From contig CAXKWD010000003.1 in the NCBI GenBank assembly GCA_964059195.1, forward strand, positions 18,396,606 to 18,460,605: a stretch of 64,000 bases of DNA. Reading direction: 5' to 3'. Positions 57,693 to 64,000 of this stretch are shown here, one piece after another. The notes beneath the pieces were generated by a model. That model was not told the origin of the DNA, searched no databases, and saw only the letters and a program-made list of their open reading frames with translations. This DNA is from Ectobius pallidus (lineage: Eukaryota > Arthropoda > Insecta > Blattodea > Ectobiidae). How positions within the stretch are numbered: position 1 is the stretch's first letter; every line of letters begins with the position of its first letter. Position numbers and translations under genes: made by a program.

Positions 57693-58432
57693 GTAATAAG
57701 TAATAGCGATGAACATGCAAGCCTTGATAGCTTTTTGACAGAAAACATTGTATGGTTGCAGATCCAAATTATACTCACTGGCTGAAGGAACTTAAGCAAC
57801 AAGGAAAGCTCGGTACAAAACACCACCAGAGGGTGAAAGCATGAAACAAAACAAAACAAAAATGTCTAAAATTAGAATACGAACAAAATTTGACAAGTAC
57901 CAATATTATGTTGTTGTTGGCTAATGCTGAATTTCTGATAATGAAATCATTAATTCTCTAGCTCTCCAGTATTTTTCACTTAAAGATGTCGAGTTTGTAA
58001 GGGCTGGGCATCTCATCATTAACTGGAGTGCTAGATATTAGCAAGAGTGTAACCGTTTTTAATTGAGCACCATCTTTTTCTGCTTTGGTGGTCACTTCGC
58101 TCTTACACAACCCCCAAAATGTTTGGAGGGCCACACCAATCGTTGGTTAGCGGGTCCTTTTGACCTAGCCGGGAGGATTGACGAGGCAAGTCCACCGATA
58201 TTATAGAAAACAGGCAAGTATCATACAGAAATTAACATACGGTACATTCTATATCAGAATGAAAAGTTATGAGTTTTATCGTCGATACTTAAGGTGAAGA
58301 AAGTTATATAAATTTAGTAAACAAAATTTTGTTATTTATAGCAAGTAAACACACTTAATATTTCTTTCAAAAAGAAAAACAATAGTAATAAGTAATAGTG
58401 ACGAATCTACATGCCTTGATAGCTTTTTGACA
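57693..58432 (+). repeat. Direct repeat pair of 48 bp
   Basis: 57693-57740 and 58385-58432 share GTAATAAGTAATAG and GCCTTGATAGCTTTTTGACA. The second copy lacks the hAT end in front and resembles the unoccupied target. Confidence 0.75.
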
Positions 58433-58744
58433 TTTATGGGACTCTAACTGAGCCTACTTTTGGAATTACTCTTATTTGCTGACATATGATATCTGCTCTT
58501 TTCAGTTTTTCATTTTTCTTCAATATCTGAAGACCAGTGCTGACAACTGAGAAAGTATTCCCACGTAACAAGGAAGCAGTGAGAAATGTTGCTTCTTCAA
58601 CATACTGACTGCTTACAGGTAAGTTGTAATTTAATATATTACTTGATGATGATGATGATGAGTGTTCGGCCCGAAGGCAGGTCCAGACCCGGGTACAAGA
58701 TAGAAATAACTGTGTCGTGATATTTCGTCCCAGGGACATTGTCT

Positions 58745-59540
58745 TACACTATACTGTTTCCAACTAAAGAATAAAGTAGATGTAAACAAACACACTGATA
58801 TGTATTACTCCGCGACCACGTGTTCGTTGACACAATGCAATCGACGCAATTTCAAAGCAAGAGGAACTCGTTAATATTGATTAAAGTAAGCTAGCATCTA
58901 CAGAAACAAAGCTGGATTTCACAAATATTACATATGCCTACGTTTAAAATGCTAATGCATTGTAATATTTTGATGTTATAGGCCTAATGAAAATCTACTT
59001 ACTGCAAAATGTATTAAAAACATTCAAGATCACAGTTTTTTTGCCACTATTTACCGGCTTTCCCCGCTTGTGCTTAACAACTCGAGGTGGTGAGGCCTGA
59101 TTAGCTTCAGCCATTGAACTGTATTGCTGTCTTATTATTTAAAATAGCTGTGGCAAGCTTGTTTTCACCGTATGAATTAAACGTTAACTGTCTTTGAGGA
59201 ATACATGACAAATGACTGTGTTATGTTTTCATACCTTTGTTGTCTTCAGACATGCGCGTCGCATTACATTCAACCGATAATATCAAATAATAATATTGGT
59301 ATTGCTTAAATCACATAGAAAGTGTTGCTACAAACTTGAGAAACGTGCTTAATTTAGTCCTACATCAAATACATTACTTACTTTTTATGTTTTGAAGAAA
59401 CTACATTAATACTCGGAAGAAGACGACAAGCAAGAGCCTGAAGGGTTGTGCGTCCAACTGCCAATCAGAACCCATCATGTCACGTGGTTTTGTTTAGATC
59501 TACTTTATTCTTTAGTTGGAACTAGTATAGTAGTTCTGTA
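58745..59540 (-). mobile_element. Candidate DNA transposon with inverted flanks
   Basis: 58756-58795 and about 59490-59530 are inverse copies (CCAACTAAAGAATAAAGTAG). CCACGTG occurs at 58816 and 59478. Between them a minus-strand first exon is visible. The outer limits are not certain. Confidence 0.5.
59003..59114 (-). CDS. N-terminal exon of a transposase-like protein
   Basis: The minus strand begins MAEANQASPP, continues KHKRGKPVNSGKKTVILNVF, and runs into a consensus donor GTAAGT (complement of 58997-59002). Basic RGKP-SSGEK-like openings followed by a helix are typical of insect DDE-type transposon proteins with a spliced N-terminal HTH. I could not place the next exon; 58434-58622 minus is a weak candidate. 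A host gene is not excluded. Confidence 0.4.
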
Positions 59541-59679
59541 TAGACTTTGTATCCAAATAAATCTAAGAGCTCCTCCTCTTCTTCAGTTAAAGCAGCCACC
59601 TACTAGAAATGGAATAAAGCGATACAAATCTGTTTTTAATGATTTCGAGGAATATTCATGCTAAATAAATAAGCATCAT

Positions 59680-59750
59680 TAATCCCATAGGGGCAAAGGC
59701 CTCCCGCCAATAGCAGGGTTAGCTCGGAGCGTTACTCAATAGGTGAGTCT
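59680..59750 (+). repeat. GC-richer repeat fragment
   Basis: GGGGCAAAGGCCTCCCGCC resembles a repeat tail. A matching GGCCCGAAGGCAGGTC piece lies at 58668-58683. Confidence 0.35.
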
Positions 59751-59824
59751 AACGAGTTTCATACTAAATAGGAAAAAGAAATAGAAATTGAACAACCTAC
59801 TGTAAATTCATTTTTCATCCGAAA

Positions 59825-60169
59825 TTGTTCCAGAAGTTTGAAAAGGTATTCTTGGACTATAACATACAATCAGCACCACAAAACAAATTCAACCTGAGGA
59901 ATTTGCTTAATCACCCGCTCAAAAACAGTACTCCAGTTAAAAAATTATCAGGGATTTACAAAATGGAATGTGAAGACTGCAGCAAAATTTATATTGGACA
60001 GATTAAACGAAATTTTGAAACTAGGATGAAAGAACACTTACGAAATGTTAAATTAATACAGACAGACAAATCAGCAATAGCTCACCACTCTTGGACCTGT
60101 GACCACTACATCAAGAAAGATGTTAAATTATTAAAACATGTGACGAGATCACAAGAACTCAACACCTAG
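59825..60169 (+). pseudogene. PLE GIY-YIG endonuclease, copy 6
   Basis: About 115 residues. SGIYKMECEDCSKIYIGQ contains both halves of the motif, NFETRMKEH holds the Arg and Glu/His positions, and HHSWTCDHYIKKD follows as in Penelope nucleases. The frame ends with TAG at 60167-60169, but homologous residues (EKIFILKN) continue directly after it, so this is a point stop in an old element. No reverse transcriptase lies upstream within the homologous segment. Its sequence is clearly different from copies 1-3, so it is a second PLE lineage. Confidence 0.82.
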
Positions 60170-60297
60170 GAGAAAATCTTCATTCTGAAGAATAAAGACT
60201 CCGTGATGAATTTTGAAAAATGGCGAACAGGAAGAAAGATGGTGCCACAACACAGACACAGATGGGAACTTCTAGCCACTGCCGTGTGGATACCAGT

Positions 60298-60352
60298 CGA
60301 CCAACAGCCGAGGATGGGGATGAGTTGTATCCCCGAAACTAGTCCATGAAAG
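60298..60352 (+). ncRNA. Hammerhead-like motif of PLE copy 6
   Basis: CCGAGGA at 60308-60314 (U4 of the core is C), extra T, stem II GGGG/CCCC (60316-60319 with 60331-60334), GAAAC at 60335-60339, TA, then GTC at 60342-60344 as the cleavage triplet. Stem III is AC/GU with a two-base loop. Confidence 0.55.
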
Positions 60353-60370
60353 AATGTGACGTAAGTGGAG

Positions 60371-61273
60371 CTTAAAGTGTATATAAGTTGACCACCAGCT
60401 CTTAAGAATGAGTTTGGTCTTGACTGTGATACAAACAATTTTACAGAGGAACAGATGAAATACTGGTAAATCATTTGAGTTTTGTCAAAACTATCCTGGA
60501 ACAAAGTTGAAGAAAATTTTACACTCAAGAATGGATGTAGAGTTCAAATTTTTATAGCATGAACAGTTTAGCTAGAATCGTTGAAAGAAGCTGAACGTTA
60601 CATGAAACCGAACCATTAAAACGGCCAACATCTTGAAAAGGAATAAAAAAATAAAAATCTATACACTTAAGTTGTTTTCAATTACTTCAAGGAACAAACT
60701 GAAAGAAAATCAGACAATGTGTTTGTCGTACTTCCATAACACACATTTACAGACAAAATGCTGAACAGTCGAGTTAAATAGGACCTCTCTTCGCTCATGA
60801 CCAGTTTCTATAAACTTGCAAAACACCTATGGGTAAATTATACGTAACTTGTTCAACCAAGAAACCGTTTAAAAATAAAATAATTAAGAAAACAATCTGT
60901 CAGCTTCACATCAATTTGTAGATATTTATTTGTTCAGTAAAGGTACCTTTCTGGCAGTATAATTGGAGGAAACAAATATAAGACTTGAAGTGTAAAAGGA
61001 TATAAGTGCCAAAACTGAAAAGTGAGTTTTTACAGAATTAATTATGTACCTACGCCTGTAGCTTACACAATGACCAGAGTCCAGACACATTCCCTCATCA
61101 TTTTCGTGGCTGTTCTTATGGCTAATCATGAATGTGCCAACTGTTTCAAATGAAAGAGAATCTCATTTTCCTAGGAACTTAGAAAATGGCACTTAAAATC
61201 CTTCTTTACTTCAAATCTTATATATTTCTTTACATAAAAAAAACTTTTACAAAAGACAGTCATTATATATTAT
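60371..61273. other. Intergenic DNA
   Basis: AT-rich; no gene or repeat recognised. Confidence 0.35.
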
Positions 61274-61279
61274 TTTATT
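61274..61279 (-). terminator. Possible polyadenylation signal for the 61627-61724 exon
   Basis: AATAAA on the minus strand, about 350 bases after the stop of the minus-strand exon. Confidence 0.35.
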
Positions 61280-61626
61280 TTTATGAATAACAGTTTCACA
61301 AAGAATAAACAAACTCTAATATATGGGCACATATAAGAAAATTATGGGGTAAAATTCTGATTGCAATATCTCAAGAAGTTTCGAAGAAGAGCATTACAAA
61401 ATTTGACAATTCAATGCTGGGATTGTTTACTCCCTCTCGAAGTATCCAATATCAACAGTACACACTAAGTCACCGAGTACAGAATGCTTAATTAATTTCA
61501 CACAAACATTTAGATAACAAACATAGGAGTTGGAAGGACGAAACAACTGATGTGAATTTAAGGTATCTGCGGACAGAATAGTAGTATTCACAGAATATAC
61601 TCTTACATCCACAACAAAACTGCATG

Positions 61627-61724
61627 TTATGAAAGTCTTGGTTTTTTCTCTGGTGGTGGCTTCATGTTGCGGGGAGTGTCCGGCTTCTCATTTTTCACTT
61701 CTCGAGGTTCCGATTTAATTTCCT
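61627..61724 (-). CDS. Terminal exon of an unidentified minus-strand gene
   Basis: The minus strand has acceptor TTTGTTACAG followed by 98 coding bases: EIKSEPREVKNEKPDTPR, then KPPPEKKPRLS and TAA. The composition (Lys, Pro, Glu and a final KKPRL) looks like the tail of a nuclear protein with a basic localisation signal, but I do not recognise the family. Support comes from the splice site, the codon-like composition and the contrast with surrounding non-coding DNA. The rest of the gene would lie to the right, beyond mobile elements. Confidence 0.5.
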
Positions 61725-61959
61725 CTGTAACAAAGGAAAATTAATTTTATAAATATGATAAATTAAATTAAAACATAAACAGTAGAGCATGTTGAATCAG
61801 TAGTAAACATAGTAGAGTTAATACACAGTGTCCATAAATTTCTGGCCTATTTCATAAGGCTATATTTTCACTAATATTTAACATAAATACAGTATCTTAT
61901 CGCCATTCAAAAGAGGGAAGTTTGAAGTTTTGTAGTGATTTTAGATGCACTCCATGTGA

Positions 61960-62850
61960 GCACCATGTGTAATATGGTACACGTCCAAGTGGTGATCCCA
62001 TTCAAGCCAAACTCTTTAACATGTCTTGTGTGATGCAGGGCCGTGGAAAGAAAGCAAGGGCCCCAGGTACAAATTTTCCCGGGCCCCTGTCAAATATTAA
62101 ATTCACTACCCAACTCGCCCTTTATAATGTATGCAACAAAAAGATTATCTAATGATATTACATAATTATTAAGTGCCAGAATGTTACTGGTACTTTATGA
62201 GATTGTCTGTCCGTCTGTCTGTCCGTGTGTCTGTAAGCGCGATAACTCAAATACGCTTTATCGGATTGTCATAAAACTTGGTGTACCATTTATAACGCCC
62301 ATGGGACGAAGCCTATTGATTTTGGACTAAATTGGGCACGAAATGGAAAAATGTTCTAATTAGGAACAATTTTATCTGTATGATTTTAAATGTCGAACGT
62401 TAGTGAGGCCTACTGTTGAGTCCAAAAGGATTTCTGCTTCTACTTTTTAAAAAATAGCAATTTTTCTTCAAGAATAATCTGTTTCAGATTAACTGATTAA
62501 TTCCGTGTCACCGTTATACGACAGGATAATGCAGATAAAATAAACACATAAAACATAACTTAGCTTAAGCTGATTGACTTACAATCAATTTTATTTTAGA
62601 GTAAATTTAGAAAGTAAAAAATGAAACCGGGTCGGGCCCCGGGGCTGCAGCCCCGGCTACCCCTCCCTCTCATCGGGCCTGGTGTGAGGTTCCTGATGGC
62701 TGCAGTAATACACCTTCTCAATTCCAGCAACATTACTGGAAGAGGAGGGATGTAAGCACTGTCCTTCATGTAACCCCACAGGAAGAAATCACACACTATG
62801 AGGTTCCGGTAAATGGGGTGGCCAAGGTATCTGCGTCCATTGCACAACTA
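61960..62850 (-). pseudogene. Mariner transposase remnant, split
   Basis: Minus strand from about 62850: RYLGHPIYRNLIVCDFFLWG, then KDSAYIPPLP and RRCITAAIRNLT. After the hAT insertion it resumes at 62035 with RVWLEWDHHLDVYHITHGAHM to about 61965. It is a relative of the 23251-23843 transposase (DFFLWGYVKD, DYRLDVCHVTNGAH). Confidence 0.8.
62036..62681. mobile_element. hAT MITE nested in the mariner
   Basis: Starts CAGGGCCGTGG and ends CGGGCCTG. Flanks GTGTGATG and GTGTGAGG match at seven of eight bases. GGGCCCC/GGGGCCC blocks lie next to the ends, and an R2 segment lies at 62166-62340 inside. Confidence 0.75.
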
Positions 62851-63165
62851 ATCCGTCAATCTGGCAGGTACCCTCACCCGTCCGAATGCCATTACGGAGG
62901 GACACCGTCATGTTAAAAAATGTATCACTGTTGCTTTTAATTCGTGAGATGTAGCATTAATCAATTTCCCAACATGTCCAAATAAACATTGGCAATACAG
63001 CCATTTTCTCCGAACAATACGACAAATGAAAATCAGATGTTCGCTACAAAACTTCAAACTTCCCTCTTTCAATTGGTGATAAGATAGTTTTTATATTAAG
63101 TGTTAGTGGAAATATAGCCTTACGAAATCGTTAAAAAATTTATGGACATGGGGTATAAAAACACT

Positions 63166-63740
63166 TTTACGTCAGTCTTCTGAAAGAACTACATAGTTTT
63201 AAGGGAATTCTTGATCATCATCAGCAGATGTTGACTGGTGCTTGTGCAGCTATGGCTGGTAGTTCTTGTAGTCTGCTCAGTGCTGCCCTCCTAGTGGTGA
63301 GTCTGATGATGATGCCTGCTGGTGGAATTTCAAAATTCACAACACTGTTTTCATTCTTGATATTTTCCTAGGCATTGAATTCTGACAGTTTCTTCACATG
63401 TTTTCATAACTTTATGCCTTTCTATACCATGGTTGCATGTCCAGAAATGTTGTGCTACAGCCACCATATAATAAAAAGACATTATATTATAAATACATAT
63501 GAAGAAACAAACAGAACTCAACGCCTGGGAAAAGAGATATTTATAATAAAGGACAAAGACAGTGTTACGAATTCTGAATTCCTGCCACCAGACAACTAGG
63601 AAGATGAGCAGACTACAAGAACTACAAGTTATAGCTGCACAATCACCAATTGACCATCAGCTGAGGATGTGGGAGAAATCCCTTGAAACTAAGTAGTTCT
63701 TTCAAAAGATTGATGGAAGTGGAGTGAAAGTGATTTTTAT
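63166..63740. mobile_element. PLE-like end in inverted-repeat form (PLE copy 5)
   Basis: 63166-63350 (minus) is the inverse of about 63520-63740 (plus). The plus strand reads EETNRTQRLGKEIFIIKDKD then SVTNSEF, homologous to EKIFILKNKDSVMN of copy 6. Both arms end in a hammerhead-like motif. The GIY half is missing. Confidence 0.72.
63650..63710 (+). ncRNA. Hammerhead-like motif of PLE copy 5 (best GUA site)
   Basis: CTGAGGA at 63661-63667 (perfect core), stem II GGG/CCC with flanking pairs (63671-63673, 63680-63682), GAAAC at 63685-63689, TAA, then GTA at 63693-63695. Stem III is AC/GU closed by three bases. The minus arm at about 63190-63230 has CTGATGA but AAAAC in place of GAAAC. Confidence 0.6.
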
Positions 63741-64000
63741 ATTGGCTTGATTATTTTTACTAGTGACAAATACAAAGTTTCCAAAGCTGCAAAAACTAGC
63801 TGTGAGATATTTGTGTAACAACAGCAACAGTATTTTCTGAGAGAATATTCAACACGGGACTCACATGACAGAAAAAGATGTAGGGTCGACCATGTTAGAG
63901 TGAGAATCTTTGTATTTTTTAACAACAACTTATAACACTATTAAGTTACTATTTTATCATTCATTTGTCGTTCATTAAAAAAAAAACACTTTGCCAAGAA
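63741..64000. other. Intergenic DNA at the window end
   Basis: AT-rich, no feature recognised. Confidence 0.35.

Larger units (their letters stand above)
59825..60370 (+). mobile_element. Penelope-like element 3' end (PLE copy 6)
   Basis: Plus-strand 5'-truncated PLE. The frame 59825-60169 includes the end of the linker and the GIY-YIG nuclease. After one TAG it continues EKIFILKNKDSVMNFEKW to a stop near 60343. The end carries a hammerhead-like motif. I see no inverted partner, unlike the other copies. Confidence 0.82.
61824..63153 (-). mobile_element. Mariner-type element interrupted by a hAT MITE
   Basis: TA flanks (61822-61823, 63154-63155). Ends share TGTCCATAAATTT inverted, and the similarity of the two ends extends over about 110 bases (CTTCAAACTTCCCTCTTT). 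The minus strand holds transposase remnants on both sides of the inserted hAT element. Confidence 0.8.

Overview
This is eukaryotic, animal nuclear DNA, most likely from a large-genome hemimetabolous insect; a cockroach- or termite-like lineage would fit but is only an inference. Reasons: AT-rich sequence, spliced genes with long introns, and a dense mix of hAT and Tc1/mariner miniature elements, tRNA-derived SINEs, LINE fragments and Penelope-like elements. Nothing bacterial or viral was recognised.

Host genes. (1) 507-3835 (+): the last three exons of a KIF16B/Klp98A-type kinesin, encoding its C-terminal PX domain; the rest lies left of the window. (2) 40149-53893 (+): a complete six-exon gene for a 1042-residue protein with an N-terminal coiled coil and a long low-complexity middle rich in Y, Q, P and E. 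All six exons join in one frame. (3) 61627-61724 (-): the terminal exon of an unidentified gene entering from the right. An acidic reading frame at 29731-30145 (-) is only a candidate exon.

Mobile DNA fills nearly everything else. 640-9460 holds four Penelope-like (PLE) 3' ends arranged as inverted repeats, one of them inside a KIF16B intron. 9950-15060 holds hairpins, MITEs and a tandemly duplicated SINE. 18-24 kb holds SINEs with an unusual 40-bp flanking direct repeat, palindromic mariner derivatives, and a hAT MITE split by a mariner element. 26-30 kb holds a TIR element carrying two SINEs and two further hAT-type MITEs. 30-39 kb holds T-rich DNA, a 48-bp minisatellite, a foldback element, a LINE reverse transcriptase with an open frame, and more SINEs. 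The introns of gene 2 contain two hAT MITEs with perfect 8-bp target duplications, a LINE fragment, a foldback and a palindromic mariner. 54-64 kb holds a pogo-type HTH remnant, two mariners with nested insertions, a DNA-transposon exon and two more PLE ends.

Most notable signal: at least six separate PLE ends carry a hammerhead-ribozyme-like motif (CUGANGA - stem II - GAAAC), usually twice per locus on opposite strands because the PLE ends are inverted. PLE hammerheads are known as a class. The set here, with inverted arms, one extra base before stem II in every readable copy, and palindromic or very short stem III, deserves a structural and activity check.
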